Part shown: one piece after another, positions 9,355 through 17,725 of the stretch
Layout: each line of letters opens with the position of its first letter
How positions within the stretch are numbered: position 1 is the stretch's first letter
Assembly: GCF_003177035.1 (NCBI RefSeq)
Contig: NZ_CP029488.1
Span: forward strand, 3,912,501 to 3,976,500
DNA length: 64,000 nucleotides
From: Salinisphaera sp. LB1
GTDB taxonomy: Bacteria > Pseudomonadota > Gammaproteobacteria > Nevskiales > Salinisphaeraceae
Direction: 5' to 3'
Program-made: the position numbers and the translations under genes
The notes under the pieces: generated by a model
Seen by the model: only the letters and a program-made list of their open reading frames with translations
What the model was told of the DNA's origin: nothing
The model's database searches: none

Positions 9355-10452
9355 ATGGACGATACCGTACGCGCACCGAGTCCTCGCCAGCGCTACGAAA
9401 CCGATCTCCAGGACCCCGAATTCGTTCGCGATCCCGCCCAGGAGAAAGTCGTTGATGCGCTGCAGTCGATCTACGAACGACTGCGGGAAAACCCGACCGT
9501 CAGCCGTGGCCTGTTCGGCCGCAAGAAGGAACGCCCGCAGGTCGACGGCCTTTATCTGTGGGGCGGCGTCGGCCGCGGCAAGACTTATCTCATGGACTGT
9601 TTCTTCGATGCCCTGCCGTTCGAGGAAAAAACACGCCTGCACTTCCATCGCTTCATGCAGAAGGTGCACGAAGCGCGCAAACGCTACGCCCACCAGAGCG
9701 ATCCGCTGAAGAAGATCGCCGCCGACTGGGCGGCGGATCGCGTGCTGTGCTTCGACGAGTTCTTCGTCTCCGATATCGCCGACGCCATGATCCTGTCGCG
9801 GCTGACCGAGGAGCTGTTCGCCCGCAACGTCACCCTGGTGGCCACCTCCAACGTCGCCCCCGACGATCTCTACAAGGGTGGACTCAAGCGCGACCGCTTC
9901 CTGCCGGCCATCGAACGGCTCAAGGACAACTGCCGGATCATGCATCTGGCCGACGGCACCGATTTCCGGCTCGATCATATCGAGGAATCGGCGACCTACC
10001 AGATCCCACCCGGCGACGAGGCCGACGCGGTGCTGGCGCATTACTTCGAACGCCTGGCCACCGGCCCGGTGCGCGAGGGCGGCAACGTCAAGATTCTGGG
10101 GCGCAAGCTGGCGACACGGCGCCGCGCCGATGCCATCGCCTGGTTCGACTTCGACACCCTCTGCCGCACCCCGCGTTCGGCCAACGACTACATCGAACTG
10201 GCCCGCGAGTTCAGCGTGATCATGATCTCCGGCGTACCCGTATTCGGCGATGCCGACGACAACGCGGCGCGCCGCTTCATCAACGCCATCGACGAATTCT
10301 ACGACCGGCGCGTGAATGTCTTCGTCACCGCCGAGGCCGGCCCCGATGCGCTCTACGCCGGCTCGGAACTCACCTTCGAATTCGAACGCACCGCCAGCCG
10401 GCTACACGAAATGAGCACCGCCGAATACATCGGCGCCGCCCATCGCAGTTAG
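9355..10452 (+). CDS. zapE: Cell-division-associated ATPase ZapE
   Basis: 365-residue AFG1/ZapE family P-loop ATPase. In E. coli it associates with the Z ring late in constriction. Walker A GGVGRGKTYLMD (about 70-80), Walker B RVLCFDEFFVSD, sensor segment VTLVATSNVAPDDLYKGGLKRDRFLPAI, and the family C-terminal block RAVNVFVTAEA-like YDRRVNVFVTAEAGPDALY are all visible. Length fits the family (about 375). It is divergent from xerD with a 48-bp gap and convergent with the MaoC pair with almost no gap. Confidence 0.95.
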   Translation: MDDTVRAPSPRQRYETDLQDPEFVRDPAQEKVVDALQSIYERLRENPTVSRGLFGRKKERPQVDGLYLWGGVGRGKTYLMDCFFDALPFEEKTRLHFHRFMQKVHEARKRYAHQSDPLKKIAADWAADRVLCFDEFFVSDIADAMILSRLTEELFARNVTLVATSNVAPDDLYKGGLKRDRFLPAIERLKDNCRIMHLADGTDFRLDHIEESATYQIPPGDEADAVLAHYFERLATGPVREGGNVKILGRKLATRRRADAIAWFDFDTLCRTPRSANDYIELAREFSVIMISGVPVFGDADDNAARRFINAIDEFYDRRVNVFVTAEAGPDALYAGSELTFEFERTASRLHEMSTAEYIGAAHRS

Positions 10453-10457
10453 TCGCG

Positions 10458-10898
10458 TTAGCCGATACGGCGCGCAACGGCGAGCACGACCGTCATCCCG
10501 GCCACGGTGACGGCGTGCTGATTGCTCAGCTGCAGGTCCAGTGTGACCGTCCCCGGGCCGCCGTTTTCGGGCAGCCTGCGCTCGATGACGGTGACCGCTG
10601 CCGACAGCCGATCGTCGGGATAGACCGGCGCCCGCCAGCGCAGATCGCGGATCTCCTGGCAGCCGCGACACGCCAGCGGCCAGTCCGGGTTGGCCGTGAC
10701 CAGCGCCAGCATCAGCGCGCCGGTATGCCAGCCCGAGGCCGACAGGCGCTTGAAGTAGGTCCGGCTCGCGGCCTCGTCGCTCAGATGAAAGGGTTGCGGG
10801 TCATAAGCCCGCGCGAACGCGATCATGTCGTCGCGGCTCGCGCCGGTCGGGCCGAGCGTGAAGCTGCGGCCGGCCTCGAGATCGTCGAAGCCGATCAT
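10458..10898 (-). CDS. MaoC-like hydratase subunit with catalytic Asp/His
   Basis: 146-residue single hotdog-fold MaoC domain. It carries the hydratase-2 type motif (FARAYDPQPFHLSDEAA: Asp and His five residues apart), the catalytic pair of (R)-specific enoyl-CoA hydratases. Its ATG overlaps the stop of the preceding MaoC-like gene (ATGA at 10895-10898), so the two are made together, probably as a heteromer in which only this subunit has the catalytic residues. The neighbouring divergent acyl-CoA ligase supports a CoA-thioester substrate. Confidence 0.82.
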   Translation of the reverse strand: MIGFDDLEAGRSFTLGPTGASRDDMIAFARAYDPQPFHLSDEAASRTYFKRLSASGWHTGALMLALVTANPDWPLACRGCQEIRDLRWRAPVYPDDRLSAAVTVIERRLPENGGPGTVTLDLQLSNQHAVTVAGMTVVLAVARRIG

Positions 10899-11317
10899 GA
10901 CGGGGCGCCGCGACGGGCGACCAGTGCATTCGTCCACATGCGCGCGACGGGCACACCATGCGGGTTCTCGACGGCCATGAATTGCATGATCAGACCCATC
11001 TCCGGCCGGCTGTTGAGCACCCGCGCGGACAACAACTCGGTGGACAGCGAAAGTACGTCGCCCGCATAGGCCGGGTTCGGCCAGTCGATCCGATCCACGC
11101 CGGGCGAGCCGAGTGAGGCCATCCCCACGAGTGAATGATCCACCAGCAGCCGCATGCCGATACAGCACAGCAGGTAGCCCGGGGCCGCCTCAGCATTCGC
11201 GCCCACCACGGCTGGCGGGGTGAATCGCGTCGTGAACTGGGCGATCTCTTCGCCCGTCAACGTATAGCGGCCGTAGCGATGTGTCTCGCCCACGGCCAGA
11301 TCTTCCCAGTAGCGCAT
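10895..11317 (-). CDS. MaoC-like partner subunit lacking the hydratase motif
   Basis: 140-residue hotdog-fold MaoC-like protein (MRYWEDLAVGETHRYGRYTLTGEEIAQFTTRF..). At the position of the D-P-x-P-x-H motif it has RFTPPAVVG, so the catalytic Asp/His pair is absent. The second half (GVDRIDWPNPAYAGDVLSLS.. TELLSARVLNSRPEMGLI) matches the usual MaoC strand pattern. It overlaps its downstream partner by 4 nt. Likely a structural or regulatory half of a heteromeric enoyl-CoA hydratase. An upstream extension of the frame is not supported by homology. Confidence 0.75.
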   Translation of the reverse strand: MRYWEDLAVGETHRYGRYTLTGEEIAQFTTRFTPPAVVGANAEAAPGYLLCCIGMRLLVDHSLVGMASLGSPGVDRIDWPNPAYAGDVLSLSTELLSARVLNSRPEMGLIMQFMAVENPHGVPVARMWTNALVARRGAPS

Positions 11318-11453
11318 CGATCCCTCACAACGGATGCCACCGCGCCGAGCATGCCACGAACGCATCCACATGCGCCGAAAGATGCGTAGACGTCCGGCCG
11401 CGGCCCGCGCCACGCTGGGTGCAATCGCTTTGTTCGTACCAGGAGCCCCGCCC

Positions 11454-13070
11454 GTGTTGTCGACCATGATGGACCGCCCGCTGCTACTGGACGATCTACT
11501 GGAACGCGCCGCGACCGAATTCGGCGATGTCGAGATCGTCAGCCAGCGCCCCGACAAGACGCGGCACCGTTACACCTATGCCGACATGGTGGCCCGCGCC
11601 AAGCGCCTGGCCGCGGCGCTGGTGCAGGCCGAGATCGAAGCCGGCGATCGGGTGGCCACGCTATCGTGGAATCATTACTCGCACCTCGAGGCCTATTTCG
11701 GCATCCCGGCCATGGGCGGCGTCTGCCACATGGTCAATATCCGGCTCGCGCCCGACGACATCGCCTGGATCATCAACCACGCCGGGGACCGTGTGCTCAT
11801 CGTCGACGATGTGCTGCTGCCGCTGTACCGCAAGTTCGCCGACGCCATCGACGTCGAACAAGTGATCGTGGTGCCGCTGACCGGCGATCCGGTGCCGGAC
11901 GCACTGGTCGACTACGAAACTTTCCTCGCCCAGGCCCCGACCGACTTCGTCTATCCCGAGAAAAGCGAGTACGACGCCTGCGGCATGTGCTACACCTCCG
12001 GCACCACGGGGCGGCCCAAGGGCGTGACCTATTCCCACCGCTCGACCGTGCTGCACGCGCTGACCGGTGCGCTGCCAGACAATCTCGATCTGTCGTACAA
12101 CGACAGCGTTCTGCCGGTAGTGCCGATGTTTCATGTCAACGCCTGGGGGCTGCCCTACATCGCGACCATGGTGGGCGCGAAACAGGTCTTCCCCGGGCCG
12201 CATCTGGATGCCGAGAGCCTGCTCGATCTGTACGTCGCCGAGGACGTGAATGTCTCGGCGGGCGTACCAACCATCTGGATGACGATCCTCGACGCGCTGG
12301 ACGCCGAGCCCGAGCGCTGGCCGCTGCGCGCGGATCTGGAGATGATCGTCGGCGGCTCGGCCGCGCCCGAATCCATGCTGCGCCGCTTCGACGGCCATGG
12401 CCTGACCGTGATCCAGGCCTGGGGCATGACCGAAACCTCGCCGCTCGGCACGACCGGCCGGCTCAAACCGGCGATCCGGGCCATGGACGAAGACACGCAG
12501 TACGCCAAGCGCGCCACGGTCGGCACCACGGTCCCGCTGATCAATATCCGGATTGTGGATGCCGACGGCCATATCGCCCCGCGCGACGGCGAATCGATGG
12601 GCGAGCTGCAGATCCGCGGCCCCTGGATCGCGGGCGGCTACTACCGGCTCGACAACAGCGAGGAGAAATTCACCGCCGACGGCTGGCTGCGGACCGGCGA
12701 TATCGCCACCATCGACGCCCACGGCTATATCGACATCACCGATCGCACCAAGGATGTGATCAAGTCCGGCGGCGAGTGGATTTCATCGGTGCATCTGGAA
12801 AACGAAATCATGGGCCACCCGGATGTCGCCGAGGCAGCCGTGATCGCCCGTGCCGACGAACGCTGGGGCGAGCGACCGCTGGCCGCCGTCGTGCCGCGGC
12901 AAGGCACGGAGATCACGCCCGAGACGCTGCGGGACTTTCTGCTCGAGCGTATGCCGAAATGGATGGTGCCGGAGGATTTCGTGATCGTGGATGCCATCCC
13001 GCGCACGGCCACCGGCAAGTTCAGCAAACGCGACCTGCGCGCTCAGCTCGGTCACGACAAGCCGGGCTGA
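11454..13070 (+). CDS. Medium/long-chain acyl-CoA synthetase (AlkK-like)
   Basis: ANL-superfamily adenylating enzyme that activates a fatty or other carboxylic acid with ATP and CoA. P-loop YTSGTTGRPKGVTYSH (about 180-195), adenine-binding WGMTETSPLGT, hinge TGDIATID.. DRTKDVIKSGGEWISS, and catalytic Lys in TGKFSKRDLR are all present. Start: the AGGAGC at 11441-11446 sits 7 nt before a GTG at 11454, giving a 538-residue protein beginning (M)LSTMMDRPLLLDDLL, which matches AlkK-type N-termini. Farther upstream ATGs add unlikely Arg-rich sequence. Divergent from the MaoC pair, suggesting joint action on acyl-CoAs. Confidence 0.93.
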   Translation: MLSTMMDRPLLLDDLLERAATEFGDVEIVSQRPDKTRHRYTYADMVARAKRLAAALVQAEIEAGDRVATLSWNHYSHLEAYFGIPAMGGVCHMVNIRLAPDDIAWIINHAGDRVLIVDDVLLPLYRKFADAIDVEQVIVVPLTGDPVPDALVDYETFLAQAPTDFVYPEKSEYDACGMCYTSGTTGRPKGVTYSHRSTVLHALTGALPDNLDLSYNDSVLPVVPMFHVNAWGLPYIATMVGAKQVFPGPHLDAESLLDLYVAEDVNVSAGVPTIWMTILDALDAEPERWPLRADLEMIVGGSAAPESMLRRFDGHGLTVIQAWGMTETSPLGTTGRLKPAIRAMDEDTQYAKRATVGTTVPLINIRIVDADGHIAPRDGESMGELQIRGPWIAGGYYRLDNSEEKFTADGWLRTGDIATIDAHGYIDITDRTKDVIKSGGEWISSVHLENEIMGHPDVAEAAVIARADERWGERPLAAVVPRQGTEITPETLRDFLLERMPKWMVPEDFVIVDAIPRTATGKFSKRDLRAQLGHDKPG

Positions 13071-13282
13071 CACACCGGGGCCGGACCACCCCGGCCGGGT
13101 GTATTCACTTGCCGGACAGGCATGCGCGCTCAATCTAGAGGCCGTATTGCATTGCTTGCCGCTGCGCAACTGATAAACAGGAAATTCGCCGGGCGCGCGA
13201 CCGTGTCGATTGGGCTACGCTGGGCGCGCAGGGTGCATCCAGGGCCGCCCGGCGACTATTCATTTCCACGAAGAGTGATGTC

Positions 13283-14245
13283 TTGCCGCGTCTGACCACG
13301 GTTCTCGTCTCGCTGCTGATCGCGGCGCTGCTCTACTTCACGCTTATCGCCGGGATCGACGGCCAGCGCACGTGGGCGGCCATGCATCGGCTGGACTGGG
13401 TCGGCTGGATTAGCATCCTGTGCCTGTCGTTGTGCAATTACGGTCTGCGCTTCGCCCGCTGGCACGGCTATCTGCGCTGGCTCGGCCACGCACTGCCGAT
13501 CGGCCGCCATCTGCTGATCTATATCTCGGGCTTCGCGCTCACGACCACGCCCGGCAAGGCCGGTGAGGGCGTGCGGGCCGTGTATCTGGCACGCCGGCGG
13601 GTACCCTATGCGCATACCGTCGCCGCCATGTTCGCCGAACGGCTACTCGATCTGTTGTCGATTCTGCTGCTGTCGCTGTTGGCGATCGTGTCGTTCACCG
13701 GCTATGTCTACTGGGTGCTCGCACCGCTGGCGGCGATCGCCATCGTGCTCTGGACCATGCATCGCCGGTCCCTGCTCAGGGCCGCCCAACAGCGCGTCGC
13801 CGAGCCGCAGACATTCGTGGGTCATGTTCTGCATGTATTCGTGCAAGCCTGGGAGCGCGCCTTCGTGCTGCTGTCGTGGAAACCGCTGCTCGGCGGCCTG
13901 GCACTCGGCTGCATGGCCTGGACAGCCGAAGGAGTCTCGGTATACCTGATCGCCGGCAAGCTCGGCCTGGCGGTCGCCCTGACGCTGGCGATCGGTATTT
14001 ATGCCACCAGCATGCTGATCGGCGCGCTGTCGTTCATTCCGGGCGGGCTCGGCAGCACCGAAGCGGCCATGGCGCTGTTGCTGAAACTCTCGGGATTGAC
14101 AGCCGGTATCGCGCTCAGCGTGACCCTGATCGCGCGCATCGCCACCCTATGGTTCGCGGTGGTTCTGGGGCTGCTCTGCCTGGCGCTGCTCGAGCTCGAT
14201 CACCGCCGTCACCCCGGTCCCGCCGGAGAGGAAGAAATCTCATGA
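13283..14245 (+). CDS. Flippase-like integral membrane protein (LPG synthase TM-domain family)
   Basis: 320-residue polytopic membrane protein with about 7-8 hydrophobic segments, of the family shared with the membrane domain of lysylphosphatidylglycerol synthase. Family features: GLRFARWHGYLRWLGH, FALTTTPGKAGEGVRAVYLARR, and the late SFIPGGLGSTEAAMALLL. Starts at a TTG (13283); the nearby ATG at 13278 is out of frame. It is the first gene of a five-gene operon in which each following gene overlaps its predecessor by 4 nt. In that context a lipid-linked sugar flippase is plausible but unproven. Confidence 0.8.
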   Translation: MPRLTTVLVSLLIAALLYFTLIAGIDGQRTWAAMHRLDWVGWISILCLSLCNYGLRFARWHGYLRWLGHALPIGRHLLIYISGFALTTTPGKAGEGVRAVYLARRRVPYAHTVAAMFAERLLDLLSILLLSLLAIVSFTGYVYWVLAPLAAIAIVLWTMHRRSLLRAAQQRVAEPQTFVGHVLHVFVQAWERAFVLLSWKPLLGGLALGCMAWTAEGVSVYLIAGKLGLAVALTLAIGIYATSMLIGALSFIPGGLGSTEAAMALLLKLSGLTAGIALSVTLIARIATLWFAVVLGLLCLALLELDHRRHPGPAGEEEIS

Positions 14246-15669
14246 GCCAGGCCCGCGAAGCCGCTCTGGTCGTCGATCTCGACGGCACGCTGGTCCACAC
14301 CGATCTGTTGATCGAATCGGCATTCGTGCTGGTCCGCGAGCGCCCGCACAAGCTGATCTGCCTGCCCGGGTGGCTCAGGCGCGGCAAGGCCGCGGTCAAG
14401 GATGAGATCGCCGCCCGCGCGGCCCTCGATGTCGCCCACCTGCCCTACAACCGTGAGCTGTTGGATTTCCTCACCGCCGAAAAACAGCGCGGACGGCGCA
14501 TCGTGCTGGCCACCGCCGCCAATCAGCGTTATGCCCATCAGGTCGCCGCCCATCTTGAGCTGTTCGACGACGTACTCGCCAGCGATGCCCATACCAATCT
14601 CTCGGGCGAGCACAAGCTGGCGGCAATCCGCGAATTGCTGGGCGACGTACCGTTCGATTACGCCGCCGACCACGACGACGATCGCGCGATCTGGGCGGCC
14701 GCGCGCGAGACGATTCTGGTCGGCGCCAAGCCGTCCACCGACCGCTGGGCCACGAGCGAGACCCACGTCAGCCGGCGCATCGAACGCGAGCCGAGCGGGG
14801 TGCGTACCTGGATCAAGGCGATGCGCCTGTACCAGTGGTCGAAGAACATGCTGATCTTCGTGCCGTTGCTCGCCAGCCATGAGCTGCTTGACGGCAAGAC
14901 GCTGCTTGCCGCCGTGCTCGCCTTCATTGCCTACGGCGCCCTGGCCTCCAGCGTTTATCTGCTCAATGACCTGGTCGACCTGAGCGACGATCGCCGGCAC
15001 CCGAACAAACGGCACCGCCCGTTCGCCAGCGGCACGCTGCCGGTCGCCCACGGCGTGATGGCGATTCCCGTGCTGTTGTTGATCGCGGCCCTGATCGCGG
15101 CATTCCTGCCGCCGGTCTTCGGTGCCGTGCTGGCGCTGTATTACCTGATGACCCTGGCCTATTCCATGGGCCTGAAACGCATGGCCCTGGTCGACGTGCT
15201 GACGCTGGCGGCGCTGTACACACTGCGGGTGATCGCCGGCGGCGCAGCCACGGGCATTCCGCTGTCGTTCTGGCTGCTGGCGCTGTCGATGTCGTTGTTC
15301 CTGAGTCTGGCCATGGCCAAGCGCTGCGCCGAGCTGATCCTGGTCGAGGCCGGCCAGACCAGCGGCGGCGGGCGCGGCTATGCGGCCTCCGACATCGACG
15401 CCCTGCGCAGCCTGGGCACCGCCGCCGGCTATGCCAGCGTCGTGGTGCTGGCGTTGTATATCAACAGCCCGGATATCACCAGCCACTACCGGCACCCGAT
15501 ATTGATCTGGCTGTTGTGCCCGGTGGTGCTTTACTGGATCAGCCGGATCTGGCTCAAGACCCTGCGCCGGGAAATGACCGACGACCCGATCGTGTTCGCC
15601 GCCCGTGATACCGGCAGTCGCATCTGCATCGTGCTGGGTGCGGCCATCGCGATCGCCGCCGCGCTATGA
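14242..15669 (+). CDS. HAD phosphatase-UbiA prenyltransferase fusion (decaprenylphosphoryl-phosphoribose synthase-like)
   Basis: 475-residue fusion. Residues about 8-180 are a HAD domain with nucleophile motif DLDGT (Asp12/Asp14) and a later DHDDD acidic motif. Residues about 195-475 are a UbiA-type prenyltransferase with 8-9 membrane segments, the first Asp motif NDLVDLSDD (242-250) and a loop-6 region YSMGLKRMALVDV. Next to DprE1/DprE2 homologues the UbiA part is expected to join phosphoribose (from PRPP) to a polyprenyl phosphate, and the HAD part is a candidate for removing the 5-phosphate (inference). SD-like GGAGAGGAAG at 14225-14234. Ubiquinone or heme biosynthesis is unlikely because of the fusion and neighbours. 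Confidence 0.85.
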   Translation: MSQAREAALVVDLDGTLVHTDLLIESAFVLVRERPHKLICLPGWLRRGKAAVKDEIAARAALDVAHLPYNRELLDFLTAEKQRGRRIVLATAANQRYAHQVAAHLELFDDVLASDAHTNLSGEHKLAAIRELLGDVPFDYAADHDDDRAIWAAARETILVGAKPSTDRWATSETHVSRRIEREPSGVRTWIKAMRLYQWSKNMLIFVPLLASHELLDGKTLLAAVLAFIAYGALASSVYLLNDLVDLSDDRRHPNKRHRPFASGTLPVAHGVMAIPVLLLIAALIAAFLPPVFGAVLALYYLMTLAYSMGLKRMALVDVLTLAALYTLRVIAGGAATGIPLSFWLLALSMSLFLSLAMAKRCAELILVEAGQTSGGGRGYAASDIDALRSLGTAAGYASVVVLALYINSPDITSHYRHPILIWLLCPVVLYWISRIWLKTLRREMTDDPIVFAARDTGSRICIVLGAAIAIAAAL

Positions 15670-16991
15670 GCCGGGCGGGGTCGCATCCATCCTGGGGGCG
15701 TATCCCGGCCAGTACGCCGGCGCGCGTCGTGCGGCCGGTGGCCGGTCGTTCGCCGCTGCCGGCAGCCGACGACCGTCCGCTGCTGGCCTATGGCAACGGC
15801 CGCAGCTACGGCGACGTGGTGATCAACAACAACGGCACGCTGATCGATACGCGAAGCCTGGATCATTTCATCGCCTTCGATGCCGAAACCGGGGTGCTGG
15901 AATGCGAGCCGGGCGTGCTGCTGGCTGACATCCTGCGCCTGGCCCTGCCGCAGGGCTGGTTCGTACCGGTCACGCCCGGCACCCAGTACGTCACCGTCGC
16001 CGGCGCCATCGCCAACGACGTGCACGGCAAGAACCATCATGTGGCCGGCACCTTCGGCCGGCATGTGCTGGATTTCGACCTCACCGCCAGTGACGGCACC
16101 ACCCGCACCTGCAGCCGAAGCAACAACACCGACCGGTTCGCGGCAACCATCGGCGGACTGGGCCTGACCGGGCTGATCACCCGCGTGCGTCTGCGGCTCA
16201 GGCGCGTCGGCGGCGCCTTCATGGACGTCGACACCCATCGCTTCGACAACCTGCGCGCTTTCTTCGAGCTCTCCGCGGCATCGGCAGACGACTACGAATA
16301 CACAGTGGCCTGGGTCGATTGCAGCGCCACCGGCACCAAGCTCGGGCGCGGCTGGTTCATGCGCGCCAATCATCGACCGGCCATGGGCCAGCCCAATGCC
16401 GCCGCGCCGAAGCCCGGGCCGAACTTCGCGCTGACACCGCCGTTTTCGTTGATGAACCGGGCCACGCTCACGCCGCTGAACACGCTGTATTTCCATCGCA
16501 AGCGAAAACGGCGCTTTCGCGCCGCACAGCACTACCAGCCTTATTTCTACCCGCTGGACGGCATCCGCAACTGGAACCGGGCCTACGGGCCGGCCGGTTT
16601 CTATCAATATCAGTGCGTGGTACCGCCGGGCGATGCCGAGGCCTCGATCAGCGAACTGCTGGCGCGCATCGGCGCCTCCGGTCAGGGCTCATTTCTCTCA
16701 GTGCTCAAGGTCTTCGGCGACGTACCCTCGCCCGGGATGCTGTCGTTCCCGCGGCCCGGCGCCACGCTGGCGCTGGATTTTCCCAACCGGGGCGAATCGA
16801 CGCGCCGTCTGCTGGAGTCGCTCGACGATGTCGTCATGGCAGCCGGCGGCGCGGTCTATCCGGCCAAGGATGCACGCATGTCGGCCACGGCCTTCCAGCA
16901 CTACTTCCCTCGCTGGCGCGAGTTCGCCGGCTATGTCGATCCGCGGTTTTCCTCGGATTTCTGGCTTCGTGTGACGGGAGACACCGCATGA
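15666..16991 (+). CDS. dprE1: DprE1-like FAD-dependent polyprenylphosphoryl-ribose oxidase
   Basis: 441-residue VAO-type flavoprotein resembling decaprenylphosphoryl-beta-D-ribose 2'-oxidase. The FAD-binding half shows LAYGNGRSYGD (41-50), TPGTQYVTVAGAIANDVHGKNHH (H120 in the HGKNHH block typical of DprE1) and FAATIGGLGLTG. The substrate half has YFYPLDGIRNWNRAYGPAGFYQYQ and SVLKVFGD. Expected reaction: polyprenyl-P-ribose to the 2-keto sugar intermediate, which DprE2 then reduces. Overlaps both neighbours by 4 nt (ATGA). No signal peptide. Confidence 0.88.
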   Translation: MSRAGSHPSWGRIPASTPARVVRPVAGRSPLPAADDRPLLAYGNGRSYGDVVINNNGTLIDTRSLDHFIAFDAETGVLECEPGVLLADILRLALPQGWFVPVTPGTQYVTVAGAIANDVHGKNHHVAGTFGRHVLDFDLTASDGTTRTCSRSNNTDRFAATIGGLGLTGLITRVRLRLRRVGGAFMDVDTHRFDNLRAFFELSAASADDYEYTVAWVDCSATGTKLGRGWFMRANHRPAMGQPNAAAPKPGPNFALTPPFSLMNRATLTPLNTLYFHRKRKRRFRAAQHYQPYFYPLDGIRNWNRAYGPAGFYQYQCVVPPGDAEASISELLARIGASGQGSFLSVLKVFGDVPSPGMLSFPRPGATLALDFPNRGESTRRLLESLDDVVMAAGGAVYPAKDARMSATAFQHYFPRWREFAGYVDPRFSSDFWLRVTGDTA

Positions 16992-17725
16992 ACCGTATTC
17001 TCATCGTGGGCGCGACATCGGCGATCGCCGAAGCCGCCGCCCGCCGCTTCGCCGAACGCGGCGATGCCCTGTTCCTGGTCGCCCGCAACCGCGACAAGCT
17101 CGATCCGGTCGCACGCGATCTGTCGGTGCGCGGCGCCGCGCGCGCCACCGCCCACGCCATGGACGCCGACGACCTGGACGCGCACGGTGCCATGCTGGAT
17201 GCCGCGATCGCTGATCTCGGCGGGCTGGACACTGTCTTCGTCGCCTACGGCACCCTGCCCGACCAGGCTGCCTGCGCAGCCGATCCGGCGGCCGCGGTCG
17301 CCGCCTGGCATACCAACGCCGTAAGCGTGGTCGCGCTGGTCACCGATGTCGCCAATCGGCTCGAACAACAAGGCTCGGGCCTGATCGCGGTGATTTCGTC
17401 GGTCGCCGGCGATCGCGGGCGCGCCAGCAATTATGTTTACGGCAGCGCCAAGGCCGGCGTGAACGCCTTCCTCGACGGCCTGCGCCATCGGCTGCATGGC
17501 CGCGGCGTGGATGTGCTCACGATCCGGCCCGGCCTGGTCGACACCCCGATGACCGCAGACCTCGAGAAAGGCCCGCTGTTCGCCAGCGCCGACAAGGTCG
17601 GCGGCGATATCGTCAAGGCCATCGACCGCCGGCGCGCGGTGGTCTATACACCGGGTTTCTGGCGTTTGATCATGACGATCATCAAGGCCGTGCCGCGCGC
17701 CGTCTTTCATCGCACGCAGCTATGA
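16988..17725 (+). CDS. dprE2: DprE2-like short-chain dehydrogenase
   Basis: 245-residue SDR. Nucleotide-binding motif GATSAIAEA (8-16), Ser in VISSVAG (137-138) and the YxxxK catalytic pair Tyr151/Lys155 (YGSAKAG). Paired with DprE1 it is expected to reduce the 2-keto intermediate with NAD(P)H to polyprenylphosphoryl-arabinose. The PGLVDTPMT segment and C-terminal hydrophobic stretch (FWRLIMTIIKAVPRAVF) are also seen in DprE2-type proteins. Coupled to both neighbours by 4-nt overlaps. Confidence 0.87.
   Translation: MNRILIVGATSAIAEAAARRFAERGDALFLVARNRDKLDPVARDLSVRGAARATAHAMDADDLDAHGAMLDAAIADLGGLDTVFVAYGTLPDQAACAADPAAAVAAWHTNAVSVVALVTDVANRLEQQGSGLIAVISSVAGDRGRASNYVYGSAKAGVNAFLDGLRHRLHGRGVDVLTIRPGLVDTPMTADLEKGPLFASADKVGGDIVKAIDRRRAVVYTPGFWRLIMTIIKAVPRAVFHRTQL

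Noticed and set aside
14209-15495. 428-codon minus-strand frame over the HAD-UbiA gene
   Set aside because: Gln/Arg/His-rich shadow translation; the plus-strand product has clear HAD and UbiA motifs.
14242-15669. Ubiquinone-type UbiA (4-hydroxybenzoate prenyltransferase)
   Set aside because: The HAD fusion and the DprE1/DprE2 neighbours indicate phosphoribosyl transfer to a polyprenyl phosphate instead.
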